A DNA stretch of 64,000 nucleotides from Streptomyces sp. 846.5. GTDB taxonomy: Bacteria > Actinomycetota > Actinomycetes > Streptomycetales > Streptomycetaceae. Below the pieces are notes generated by a model. The model saw only the letters and a list, made by a program, of their open reading frames with translations. It did not search any database and had not been told where the DNA came from. The position numbers were made by a program, and so were the translations under genes. Where the stretch lies: positions 310,001 to 374,000 of the forward strand of contig NZ_SOBN01000003.1 in assembly GCF_004365705.1 (NCBI RefSeq), in the 5' to 3' direction. Numbering within the stretch: the stretch's first letter is position 1; each line of letters starts with the position of its first letter. This document shows, in pieces, positions 26,817-35,471 of this stretch.

Positions 26817-27992
26817 ATGAATCGACTGATCGCCGCTCAAGGCTCGTACGACCTCGCCCGTTTTCCGGCTGACCCGCGTGACACGCTTCGGGCGTGGGAC
26901 GCCTCCGACGAGTACCTGCTGCGGCAGCTCGACGGCAGTGCCGCCCTGGACGGGACGACTGCTCCGCCGGTCGATCTCGCCGGTGAGGTCGTGGTGCTCG
27001 GGGACCGGTGGGGGGCGCTGGCCACCGCGCTGGCCGGGCACCGGCCCGTGCAGATCAGCGACTCCTACCTGGCCCAGCAGGCCACCCGGGCCAACCTGGC
27101 CCGCAACGGCATCGACCAGGAGGCCGTCCGGCTGCTGTCCTCCCAGGACGAGCCGCCGGCCCGGATCGACGTCCTGCTCGTACGGGTACCGAAGAGCCTC
27201 GCGCTGCTGGAGGACCAGCTCCACCGGCTCGCGCCCGCCGTCCATGCGGACACCGTCGTCATCGGCACCGGGATGACCACCGAGATCCACACCTCCACCC
27301 TCAAGCTCTTCGAGCGGATCATCGGCCCGACCCGCACCTCCCTGGCGGTCCGCAAGGCCCGGCTGATCCACTGCACCCCGGACCCGGTGCTGAAGCCGAC
27401 CCCCAGCCCCTGGCCGCACAGCTACGAGCTGCCCTCGGACATCGCGGCCGGGCTGACCGTCACCAACCACGCCGGTGTCTTCTCGGCCGAACGGCTCGAC
27501 GTCGGCACCCGGCTGCTGCTGCAGCACCTCCCGACGCTCCCGGGGCCGACCAGGGTCGTGGACCTGGGCTGCGGCAACGGCGTGGTCGGTACGGCGGTCG
27601 CGGCGCTGGCCGCCGAGGCGGAGGTCACCTTCGTCGACGAGTCCCACCAGGCGATCGCCTCCGCCCGGGCCACCTTCGCGGCCTTCGCCGCGACCACCGA
27701 CCCGGCGGCGAAGGCCGAGTTCCTCCTCGGCGACGGCCTCTCGGACGTACCTGCCGGCTCGGTCGACCTGGTGCTCAACAACCCGCCGTTCCACTCCCAC
27801 CAGGCCACCACCGACGCCATCGCCCGCCGTATGTTCGCCGGCGCCCGCGCCGCGCTTCGCCCCGGCGGCGAGCTCCGCGTCGTGGGCAACCGCCACCTCG
27901 GCTACCACGCCACGCTGCGCCGGATGTTCGGCAACTGCACCACCGTGGCGAGCAGCCCCAAGTTCGTGGTCCTGAGCGCGGTCAAGCGCTAG
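26817..27992 (+). CDS. RlmG/RsmC-type rRNA guanine-N2 methyltransferase
   Basis: 391 residues. An N-terminal degenerate methyltransferase-like domain (1-~200) precedes the C-terminal SAM-dependent domain with DLGCGNGVVG (motif I) and the catalytic VLNNPPFH (motif IV, NPPF). The two-domain layout is that of RlmG/RsmC, which methylate guanine N2 in rRNA. The exact rRNA target is not provable here. It is convergent with the Fpg/Nei gene, 7 bp apart. Confidence 0.85.
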   Translation: MNRLIAAQGSYDLARFPADPRDTLRAWDASDEYLLRQLDGSAALDGTTAPPVDLAGEVVVLGDRWGALATALAGHRPVQISDSYLAQQATRANLARNGIDQEAVRLLSSQDEPPARIDVLLVRVPKSLALLEDQLHRLAPAVHADTVVIGTGMTTEIHTSTLKLFERIIGPTRTSLAVRKARLIHCTPDPVLKPTPSPWPHSYELPSDIAAGLTVTNHAGVFSAERLDVGTRLLLQHLPTLPGPTRVVDLGCGNGVVGTAVAALAAEAEVTFVDESHQAIASARATFAAFAATTDPAAKAEFLLGDGLSDVPAGSVDLVLNNPPFHSHQATTDAIARRMFAGARAALRPGGELRVVGNRHLGYHATLRRMFGNCTTVASSPKFVVLSAVKR

Positions 27993-27999
27993 TACGCGA

Positions 28000-28866
28000 C
28001 TACTTCAGCAGCCGGGACATCCGGCGGTCGGCGAGGATCCGGCCGCCGGTCTGGCAGGTCGGGCAGTACTGCGTGGACCAGTCGCTGAAGGAGACCTCGC
28101 GGACGGTGTCCCCGCAGACCGGACAGGCCTCGCCGGTGCGCCCGTGGACCCGCAGGCCGCTCTTCTTCTCGGCCTTGAGGTCCTGCAGGGCCAGCCCGCG
28201 GGCCCGTTCGACGGCCTCGGCGAGCGTCGTCACAACGGTGTCGTGGAGCAGCGCCGACTCCTCCGCGGAGAGGTTCGCAGCCGGCTTGAACGGGGACATC
28301 CGGGCGGCGTGCAGGATCTCGTCCGCGTAGGCGTTGCCGATGCCCGCGATCACGCCCTGGTCGCGCAGGACGCCCTTGACCTGGCGGTGCTCGTCCTTCA
28401 TCAGCCGGGTGAACGCGGCCGCGGTGAAGTCGGGGGAGAGCGGGTCCGGCCCGAGCCGCTGGATCCCCGGCACCTCCTGCGGGTCCCTGACCAGGTAGAC
28501 CGCGAGCCGCTTCCGGGTGCCGGCCTCGGTCACGTCGAAGCCCGCCGCGTCCGGTCCGGCCAGCCGGACCCGCAGCGCCAGCGGCCCCTTGCCGGCCCTG
28601 GGCGGCGCATCGGGCAGGCCCTCCTTCCAGCGCATCCAGCCCGCCCTGGCCAGATGGATCACCAGATGCAGCCCACCGGCGTCCAGGTCGAGGAACTTCC
28701 CGTGCCGGGTCGCACCGTCGAAGCTCCGGCCCTCCAGCGCGGTGAGCGGCGGGTCGTAGGTCTTCAGTGCCTGCACGGCCAGCGGGTACACCCGCTCGAC
28801 CGTTCGGCCGACCAGGTGCTCGGCCAGGAAGCGGGTGAGGGACTCGACCTCCGGAAGTTCGGGCAT
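28000..28866 (-). CDS. Fpg/Nei-family DNA glycosylase
   Basis: 288 residues. It starts MPELPEVE, giving the N-terminal Pro nucleophile and catalytic Glu of the family. The helix-two-turn-helix region has GIGNAYADEILHAARMSP, and the zinc finger CPVC...CPTC is at the C terminus. It removes oxidised bases and cuts AP sites. Details resemble actinobacterial Nei-like proteins, so lesion preference is uncertain. Divergent from the enoyl-CoA hydratase gene. Confidence 0.93.
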   Translation of the reverse strand: MPELPEVESLTRFLAEHLVGRTVERVYPLAVQALKTYDPPLTALEGRSFDGATRHGKFLDLDAGGLHLVIHLARAGWMRWKEGLPDAPPRAGKGPLALRVRLAGPDAAGFDVTEAGTRKRLAVYLVRDPQEVPGIQRLGPDPLSPDFTAAAFTRLMKDEHRQVKGVLRDQGVIAGIGNAYADEILHAARMSPFKPAANLSAEESALLHDTVVTTLAEAVERARGLALQDLKAEKKSGLRVHGRTGEACPVCGDTVREVSFSDWSTQYCPTCQTGGRILADRRMSRLLK

Positions 28867-28991
28867 ACGGCAAGTCTGCGCCCTGGCCCGCCCCTGGCCC
28901 GTACCCCGACACGGCCGGGTACGATGCCGACGAACCTTGTTACTGGCCGGTAGCAGCCGGTGCGGCTGCCAGATCGAGAGAAGGAACAGCC

Positions 28992-29669
28992 ATGCCCACG
29001 CTCGACCGCCAGGACGACGTCTTCGTCCTCGACATCGGAGACACCGAGAACCGCTTCCACCCCGACTGGCTCGCGTCGGTCAACTCCCTGCTGGACCAGG
29101 TGGAGCAGGCCGAGGGCCCGAAGGCGCTGGTCACCACGGCGACCGGGAAGTTCTTCTCCAACGGGCTGGACCTGGACTGGCTCTTCGCCCATGCCGACCA
29201 GGCGGGCGAGTACGTCGCCGGGGTGCAGGAGCTGCTGGCGCGGGTGCTGTCGCTGCCCCTGGTCACCGTGGCGGCGCTGCAGGGGCACACCTTCGCGGCG
29301 GGCGCCATGTTCTCGCTGGCCCACGACTTCCGGGTGATGCGCGGCGACCGCGGCTTCTGGTGCCTGCCCGAGGCCGAGATCAACATCCCCTTCAGCGTGG
29401 GCATGTCCGCGCTCATCCAGTCCCGGCTGACCCCGCAGACGGCGCACGAGGCCATGGTCACCGCCCGCCGCTACGGCGGCCACGACGCCCTGGCCGCCGG
29501 ACTGGTCGACCGCACGGCGGACGAGGACGCCGTCCGCACGGCCGCGATCGAGATCGCCCGCGCCCACGCGGCCAAGGCCGGCCCGACCGTGGGGACGATC
29601 AAGTCCCGGATGTACGCCGCGGTCCTGGACGCGCTGCGCGAGAAGGACATCCCGCTCGGGCTCAGCTGA
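28992..29669 (+). CDS. Enoyl-CoA hydratase/isomerase family protein
   Basis: 225 residues, short for the family. Crotonase-fold motifs are FFSNGLDLDWL, the oxyanion-hole stretch ALQGHTFAAGAMFSLAHDFR, and EAEINIPFSVGM. The family acts on acyl-CoA double bonds; sequence and length look closer to delta3,delta2-enoyl-CoA isomerases than hydratases. A GAGAAGGAAC region precedes the ATG. A terminator follows at 29692. Confidence 0.85.
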   Translation: MPTLDRQDDVFVLDIGDTENRFHPDWLASVNSLLDQVEQAEGPKALVTTATGKFFSNGLDLDWLFAHADQAGEYVAGVQELLARVLSLPLVTVAALQGHTFAAGAMFSLAHDFRVMRGDRGFWCLPEAEINIPFSVGMSALIQSRLTPQTAHEAMVTARRYGGHDALAAGLVDRTADEDAVRTAAIEIARAHAAKAGPTVGTIKSRMYAAVLDALREKDIPLGLS

Positions 29670-29691
29670 ACCGAGGCCAGGCAGAAACGGA

Positions 29692-29726
29692 CCCCCGGTG
29701 CTCCCACGAAGGGTGAGCACCGGGGG
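29692..29726. terminator. Bidirectional terminator hairpin
   Basis: A 12-bp stem, CCCCCGGTGCTC (29692-29703) with GAGCACCGGGGG (29715-29726), between the convergent enoyl-CoA hydratase and aldo/keto reductase genes. Confidence 0.88.
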
Positions 29727-29774
29727 CTCGGCCGGGTCCGCCCGTCCGGTCGCTGCGGTTGGACGGTCGGCCGC

Positions 29775-30635
29775 TCAGGCCGCGTCGAGGCGGTCGAACT
29801 CCTCGGTGGACAGCTTGAGGTCCGCAGCCGCGACGGAGTCGCGGATCGTCTCGGGACGCGACGAGCCCGGGATCGGGATCACCACCGGCGCCTTGGCGAG
29901 CATCCAGGCCAGGCAGACCTGCTGCGGGCTCACCCCGTGGTCCTGCGCCACCTGCTGGAACACGTCGAACCGCGAACCCAGCCGGCCCGCGTTGGTGATG
30001 CCGCCGAGCGGGCTCCAGGGCAGGAAGGCGATCCCCAGCTCCGCGCACAGTTCCAGTTCCGGCTCGCTGGAGCGGAACGCCGGCGAGAACTGGTTCTGCA
30101 CGCTGACCAGGCGCCCGCCCAGGATCTCGTTGGCCTGCCGGATCTGCTCGGGGTTGGCGTTCGAGATGCCCGCCTGCCGGATCTTCCCGGCGTCCAGCAG
30201 GTCGCGGATCGCGCCCACCGAGTCCGCGTAGGGGACCCTCGGGTCCGGGCGGTGGAACTGGTAGAGGCCGATCGCCTCGACGCCGAGCCGCTTCAGCGAG
30301 GCGTCGCAGGCCCGCTTCAGGTACTCCGGCGAACCGTTCTGGGTCCAGGAGCCGTCGCCGGGGCGCAGGTGGCCGCCCTTGGTCGCGATCAGCACCTCGG
30401 AGGTGTCGCCGCCGTAGCCGGCCACCGCGCGGGCGATCAGGGTCTCGTTGTGGCCGACGTCGGTCGCGGTGAGGTGGTAGGCGTCGGCGGTGTCGATCAG
30501 GGTGACGCCGGCGTGGAGGGCGGCCTGGATCGTCGCCACCGAACGCGCCTCGTCGGGCCGTCCCTCGATCGACATCGGCATCCCGCCGAGGCCGATCGCG
30601 CCGACCTGGACGTCACCGATGCTGCGAGCCTGCAT
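29775..30635 (-). CDS. Aldo/keto reductase
   Basis: 286 residues. The AKR barrel motifs are LGGMPMS, the catalytic Asp/Tyr region LIDTADAYHL, ATKGG (Lys) and QFHRPDP (His). IPGSSRPETIRDSV is the NADPH-binding loop. It reduces aldehydes or ketones; substrate unknown. The ATG at 30635 has AGGAGG 7 bases upstream. It is divergent from a LysR gene across 144 bp that contain a T-N11-A-type repeat, so that regulator probably governs it. Confidence 0.9.
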   Translation of the reverse strand: MQARSIGDVQVGAIGLGGMPMSIEGRPDEARSVATIQAALHAGVTLIDTADAYHLTATDVGHNETLIARAVAGYGGDTSEVLIATKGGHLRPGDGSWTQNGSPEYLKRACDASLKRLGVEAIGLYQFHRPDPRVPYADSVGAIRDLLDAGKIRQAGISNANPEQIRQANEILGGRLVSVQNQFSPAFRSSEPELELCAELGIAFLPWSPLGGITNAGRLGSRFDVFQQVAQDHGVSPQQVCLAWMLAKAPVVIPIPGSSRPETIRDSVAAADLKLSTEEFDRLDAA

Positions 30636-30670
30636 GGAGGATCCTCCTGCGATCTTTCGGACTGTCTGTA

Positions 30671-30695
30671 GGTGCACTGATGCTGTCCATGCACC
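30671..30695. promoter_or_regulatory. Possible LysR binding site
   Basis: GGTGCA (30671-30676) and TGCACC (30690-30695) form an inverted repeat 13 bases apart in the AKR/LysR intergenic region. It fits a LysR-type site but is short. Confidence 0.4.
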
Positions 30696-30779
30696 CGTGT
30701 GCACCACCAGCCTGCGCCTCTGCCATTAAGCTGTCCAACAGAAGCTGATGATCCCTTTGAGCACTGCAGGTGATGAATC

Positions 30780-31658
30780 ATGGAACTGCGGCAGCTCGAG
30801 TACTTTGTGGCCGTCGCCGAGGAGCGCCACTTCACCCGGGCGGCCAAGCGCCTGCAGGTGGCCCAGTCCGGGCTGTCGGCCTCGATCCGCACGCTGGAAC
30901 GCGAGTTGGGCGCGGCGCTGTTCCTCCGCAGCACCCGCTCGGTCGAGGTGACGCCGGCCGGGCAGGCCCTGTTGGTCGAGGCCCGGCGTGCGCTGTCGGC
31001 GACCCATGCCGCCAAGGACGCGGTCGCCGCGGTCCAGGGCCTGCTGCGCGGCAGCCTCTCCATCGGCTCGCTGCAGTGCCTGCACGTGGTGCACCTGCCC
31101 GCCGTCCTCGCCAGGTTCGCCGCCGCCTACCCGGGGCTGGAGATCCGGCTGCGGCAGGGGGGATCCAACGAACTGACCGAACAGGTCCGCACCGGACGGC
31201 TGGACATCGCCTTCGTGTCGCGCCCGGCCGGCAGTCCCGACAGCGTGCTGGTGGAACCGCTCGCCGACGAGCCGCTGGTGCTGGCCTGCGGCCCGCAGCA
31301 CCCCTTCGCCGCCCGCACCGCCGTCGAGCCGGCCGAGCTGGGGCAGGAGCAGTTCGTCGACTTCCACCAGGACTGGGGCACCCGGGACCTGGCCGACCAG
31401 GTGCTCGGTGCGGCGGGGGTCGAGCGCCGGGTCGCCCTTGAGGTGACGGATGTGCACTCGCTGCTCGACCTGGTCGCGTTCGGCCTGGGCGTGGCGCTGG
31501 TCCCGCAGTCCTTCGCGGCCAAGACCGATCAGGTCCGCTTCCTCCCGCTGGCCGGACCGCTGCCGCACTGGCAGATCGTCACCGTCACCGGCGATCCGAC
31601 CAGTCCCGCCGCGGCGGCGCTGCTGCGCGAGATCCGGTATGCCCGCGGCGCCCGCTGA
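30780..31658 (+). CDS. LysR-family transcriptional regulator
   Basis: 292 residues, typical length. The N-terminal HTH contains HFTRAAKRLQVAQSGLSASI, and the substrate-binding-like effector domain is complete, with VHSLLDLVAFGLGVALVPQS near the C terminus. It is divergent from the aldo/keto reductase, which is its most likely target. The inducer is unknown. Confidence 0.93.
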   Translation: MELRQLEYFVAVAEERHFTRAAKRLQVAQSGLSASIRTLERELGAALFLRSTRSVEVTPAGQALLVEARRALSATHAAKDAVAAVQGLLRGSLSIGSLQCLHVVHLPAVLARFAAAYPGLEIRLRQGGSNELTEQVRTGRLDIAFVSRPAGSPDSVLVEPLADEPLVLACGPQHPFAARTAVEPAELGQEQFVDFHQDWGTRDLADQVLGAAGVERRVALEVTDVHSLLDLVAFGLGVALVPQSFAAKTDQVRFLPLAGPLPHWQIVTVTGDPTSPAAAALLREIRYARGAR

Positions 31659-31716
31659 GACCTGCTCGGCGGGCGCCGTTCCGTGGGCTGCTACGGGGAG
31701 TTGACCAGAGAGTTGA

Positions 31717-33210
31717 TCAGGGAGCGATGGTCCACTGCTGGCAGGTGTTGTCGAGCTGGGCCCACTGCCGGACGACGACGCCGTTGGCCGTCCCGCAGTT
31801 CTTCACGTCCATGACCATGCCGTTGCCGACGTTGGAGATGGTGTAGTTGCTGCCGACCCTGGTGACGTTCCACTCCTGGCAGAGGTTGCTGAGCGAGGCC
31901 CAGAGGTCGAGTGAAGTGCCGTTGGACGAACCGCAGTTGACCGAGTCCAGGACAGTGCCGCTGTTGACGTTGGTGATGGTGTAGCGGTCGCTGCCCAGGC
32001 TGGTGAACTTCCACTGCTGGCAGGTGTTCCCCAGCGAGGTCCACTGGTCGATCGAAGTCCCGTTCGCGGTACCGCAGTTCACCGCATCGAGCACCTTGCC
32101 GCTGTTGGTGTTGGTGAGCCGGTAGGCGGTTCCGGCGACCGGGAAGCTGCTGCTGGGGGTGGTGTAGCCGACCGAGACGATGTTGGCCTGGACCGCGTTG
32201 TCGGCGGCGTCGGTCGGGTAGCCGGAGGTCATCACGCCCTCGAAGAAGGAGCCGTCGGACCCGTTGCTGTCGTCGCCGCCGGTGCCCAGCACGATGGCGC
32301 CCTCCTGGCTCATGGGGATGTAGCCGCCGATGGTGGGCAGCGAGCCGTTGTACCAGGTGGTGAGGGAGCCGGACTGGGAGTTGCCGCCCTTGATGGCGTA
32401 GGTGCTGGTGCCGTTGTTCTTCAGCAGGGCGGTGACGAAGGCGCTGGAGTTGCCCGCGTTGCTGGTGTTGGAGCCGTTGCCGCCGGCGAACAGGCCGTTC
32501 TCCAGGTCCGCCTGGACCCAGGGGCCGGAGCCGGTGCAGGGCGAGAACCAGCACTCGGTACCGAAGTTGATCGCGTCCATATGACCGTTGCCGGTGTCGT
32601 TGCCGGACGTCTCGGCGTTGCCGTAGTCGAAGCAGCAGCGCGCGTTCACGTGGGTGCCGCTGATCACCATGTAGGCGCCCTGGGCGGTGCTGCCGGTCGG
32701 GACGCCGGTGGTGCTGTTGTTGCGGTAGCCGACCCCCGCCGACACGAAGACGCCGTAGACCGAGTGGCCGCCGACCGTCACCGGCAGCGCGTTGGCGATG
32801 GCGCCGACGTCCGCCCCGCCGTTGCCTCCGGCGCCCTCGACGGTGAGGTTGTTGTGCTCGGAGGTCTGGTCGTAGATCTCGGTGATGACGCAGGTGGTGT
32901 TGGCACAGAAGGTGTCCTGGGCCGCGGCGTTGGCGTAGCCGCCGGCGGCGAGCGTGCCGATGTTGGTGGTGGTGGAGTCCGAGGCCCGCTTGACCTGGTA
33001 GAGCGAGCCGCTGTAGGCGGCGAAGAGCGCGCGCACGGTGCTGTGCGCGGCGACGCAGGGCGTCCCCGCGGCGGCGTAGATGTCACAGGGGAGGGACGTG
33101 GCGGCCTGCGCCGTCCCGGCCGTGCCGATGGCGCCGACGAGCATGGCGAGGAGGATCGCCGTCGCGGTGCCTGCTGACAGCAGCGCCTTCCTCAGGTGCC
33201 GAAGTCGCAT
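31717..33210 (-). CDS. Secreted GH54 alpha-L-arabinofuranosidase with CBM13 (ricin-type) domain
   Basis: About 497 residues. After a signal peptide ending AQA, the catalytic domain begins PCDIYAAAGTPCVAAHST, very like fungal AbfB. Expected catalytic residues are seen as Glu in VQADLENGLF and Asp in GTGGDDSNGS. The C-terminal ~130 residues are a ricin-B/CBM13 trefoil with three QQW/QEW-type repeats, where fungal enzymes carry CBM42. It releases arabinose from arabinoxylan or arabinan. The ATG at 33210 has a weak RBS; TTG 33222 (GGAG 11 bases upstream) is an alternative. LacI-type operators lie upstream. Confidence 0.9.
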   Translation of the reverse strand: MRLRHLRKALLSAGTATAILLAMLVGAIGTAGTAQAATSLPCDIYAAAGTPCVAAHSTVRALFAAYSGSLYQVKRASDSTTTNIGTLAAGGYANAAAQDTFCANTTCVITEIYDQTSEHNNLTVEGAGGNGGADVGAIANALPVTVGGHSVYGVFVSAGVGYRNNSTTGVPTGSTAQGAYMVISGTHVNARCCFDYGNAETSGNDTGNGHMDAINFGTECWFSPCTGSGPWVQADLENGLFAGGNGSNTSNAGNSSAFVTALLKNNGTSTYAIKGGNSQSGSLTTWYNGSLPTIGGYIPMSQEGAIVLGTGGDDSNGSDGSFFEGVMTSGYPTDAADNAVQANIVSVGYTTPSSSFPVAGTAYRLTNTNSGKVLDAVNCGTANGTSIDQWTSLGNTCQQWKFTSLGSDRYTITNVNSGTVLDSVNCGSSNGTSLDLWASLSNLCQEWNVTRVGSNYTISNVGNGMVMDVKNCGTANGVVVRQWAQLDNTCQQWTIAP

Positions 33211-33351
33211 CCGAGCGTACAAGGTGGACCACTCTCCGTTCCGGTGGGCCGTACTGGGTGGGGGTGGTGCGGGGGTTGGGCGGGGGTCGAGCGGGGGTGG
33301 TGCAGGGGCGGGCTCGCTCCGAGGTACCGGATCGCCGGGGGCGACCGGAGA

Positions 33352-33497
33352 TGTGAGCGTTAACAATTTGCCCCGTGGGCATGGGTGGGCGGCTCTGGGG
33401 ATGTAGTGCGCATGGCAGTCGGCGCGATGGCCATCACTATGGATCGGGGCCATGGTTGCGTCAAGGTTTCCGGCAGAATAAATGTGAGCGCTCACAT
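33352..33497 (-). promoter_or_regulatory. GH54 promoter with two LacI-type operators
   Basis: On the minus strand, TTGACG (33459-33464) and CATAGT (33436-33441) are 17 bp apart, a good housekeeping-type promoter. A perfect 16-bp palindrome ATGTGAGCGCTCACAT (33482-33497) lies 17 bp upstream of the -35. A second, imperfect site TGTGAGCGTTAACA (33352-33365) lies downstream of the expected start point. Both have the central CG of LacI-family operators, and the pair could support looping. They fill much of the 367-bp gap between the GH54 and sulfatase genes. Confidence 0.75.
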
Positions 33498-33577
33498 CTG
33501 ACCTGACATTGCGCCAGGTAGGACGTCAACACAGCTGGAACCTAAGTGGGGCACAGCAGCTGACGGACCGTCGTGGC

Positions 33578-35410
33578 TCAGCCGGCGGCGGTGCCCGCCC
33601 CCAGAACCACGGCCTGTTCGCGGTAACGCAGCGCGACGGACCCTCCGGCGGGTTCCGCAGTCGCCTCCGCCGTCAGCGCCAACAGCGGTGCGGCGGCCCC
33701 GGACTGATCCACCGTCAGCATCCAGGAGGCCGCCGCCGAACCTCCCGGGGCGATGGTGCTCGTCGCTGTGTCGCCCTGCCGGACCAGGGTGACGCCGGCC
33801 GGTCCGGTGAGCGAGAGGCCGGCCCGCAGCAGCTCGCCGCTGGTGCCGTTGCTGAGCACGACCGTGACCAGGGCGGACTGCCCCGCGGCGAGCCGCTTCG
33901 GGGCCGTGACCGAGAGGCCGTAGCCGACGCGCGGGTAGAACGGCGTCCAGTCGGCGTCGAGGGCGGCGGTCAGTTCGGCCACCAGCTGGGGATGCCTGCC
34001 GGCGAGGTCGTTCCTCTCGCCGGGGTCGGTCGCCAGATCGAACAGCTGGACCGTCGGGTAGCCGGTCCTTCCATGGGGACGGTCGTGGCCCGCGGCGATG
34101 CGGACCAGTTTCCAGTCGCCCCGGCGGATCGCCTCGGCCGCGCGGGTCACGCTGCCGTGTTCGGCGGCGGCGGCCCGCCTGGTGTTGAACGGGTCGCGGC
34201 GGTACCAGTAGAAGTGGTCCCGGTGCGGGAGCGTGTCGGAGGTTCCGGTGAGCACCCCGGCGAAGGAGACGCCGTCGACGTCCTTGGGGCCCTCCGTCCC
34301 GGCCAGGGCGGCGAGGGTGGGGACCAGGTCGACATGGCCGGTGGCACGGTCGGTGGTGCCGACTGGCACCCGCCCCGGACCCCACGCGATCATGGGCACC
34401 CGGATGCCCCCCTCGTACAGGTTCCGCTTGTAGCCGCGCAGCGGGCCGTTGGAGTCGAAGAAGTCCGGATTGACGCCGCCCTCCTCGTGCGGCCCGTGGT
34501 CGCCGGTGATCATGATCAGGGTGTTGTCGGTCAGGCCGGCCTGCTCGACGGTGTCCACGATCTCGCCGATGTGCTTGTCCAGCAGGGCGACCTGGGCCGC
34601 GTGGCCCCGGTCGGCGGCGGTCCAGTGCGGGTCGGTGTAGACGCCGGTGTCGGGGATGTCACTGGGGGCGTGCGGCAGATTGGGGGCCAGGTAGATCAGG
34701 AAGGGCTGGGCGGCGTTGTCCTTGATGAACTGGATCGCGCGGTCGGCGAACAGCGGCGGGGCGTAGGTCCGCCCGTCCATGGCGATCCGCTCCGCGTTGT
34801 GCCAGAGGTGGTTCGGGTAGTAGTGGTGCGCCTCCTCGTGCGAGATGTAGCCGAAGAACTCGTCGAACCCCCGGTTGTTGGGATGGCTCGGCTGGTCCCC
34901 GTGCAGCGGGCCAAAACCCCACTTGCCGAACAGGCCGGTGCGGTAGCCGCGCGACCACAGCACCTGGGCGAAGGTGGTGTCGGTGCTGACGAACGATCCG
35001 GCGCTGCCGGCCTCCGGGTTCTGGCGGACGGTCGCATGGCCGAGATGCAGCCCGGTCAGCGCGACGCTCCGGGACGGGGCGCAGACGCAGCCGCCGCCGT
35101 AGTGCTGGGTGAAGCGCAGCCCCTGCGCGGCGACCCGGTCGATCGAGGGGGTGGCGATGGTCTTCTGCCCGTACGGCCCGGTCTCGCCCCAGCCGAGGTC
35201 GTCGTGGAGGATCAGGATGATGTTGGGACGGTCGGTACGGGCCGCAGCCGGCTGCTTGCTGCTGCCGACACCGGTCGCCCGGACCGTGTCGTCCGCGTCT
35301 CCGTCCCCGCTGTGGGCGGAGCCGGAGAAGTGCTCGGCCAGAACCGCCGCACCGCCCGCCGTACCGACGGCGGCAGCGGCGCCTGCGAGGAACTGGCGGC
35401 GTGAGGCCAT
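33578..35410 (-). CDS. Tat-exported type I sulfatase
   Basis: 610 residues. The leader SRRQFLAGAAAAV is a twin-arginine signal. The metal site starts at NIILILHDDLGWGE, and the sulfatase signature has Cys110 in CAPSRS, the residue converted to formylglycine. TGDHGPHEEGG and GKWGFGP hold further active-site residues, and the C-terminal ~110 residues form an extra beta domain. It hydrolyses sulfate esters outside the cell; the substrate is unknown. The adjacent divergent FGE gene is its probable activator. Confidence 0.92.
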   Translation of the reverse strand: MASRRQFLAGAAAAVGTAGGAAVLAEHFSGSAHSGDGDADDTVRATGVGSSKQPAAARTDRPNIILILHDDLGWGETGPYGQKTIATPSIDRVAAQGLRFTQHYGGGCVCAPSRSVALTGLHLGHATVRQNPEAGSAGSFVSTDTTFAQVLWSRGYRTGLFGKWGFGPLHGDQPSHPNNRGFDEFFGYISHEEAHHYYPNHLWHNAERIAMDGRTYAPPLFADRAIQFIKDNAAQPFLIYLAPNLPHAPSDIPDTGVYTDPHWTAADRGHAAQVALLDKHIGEIVDTVEQAGLTDNTLIMITGDHGPHEEGGVNPDFFDSNGPLRGYKRNLYEGGIRVPMIAWGPGRVPVGTTDRATGHVDLVPTLAALAGTEGPKDVDGVSFAGVLTGTSDTLPHRDHFYWYRRDPFNTRRAAAAEHGSVTRAAEAIRRGDWKLVRIAAGHDRPHGRTGYPTVQLFDLATDPGERNDLAGRHPQLVAELTAALDADWTPFYPRVGYGLSVTAPKRLAAGQSALVTVVLSNGTSGELLRAGLSLTGPAGVTLVRQGDTATSTIAPGGSAAASWMLTVDQSGAAAPLLALTAEATAEPAGGSVALRYREQAVVLGAGTAAG

Positions 35411-35471
35411 GTGCTGTAGCTCCGCTTGGGCTGTGTTGGTGGAGGAACCGGACCGGTGATAGGGAGGCTAT

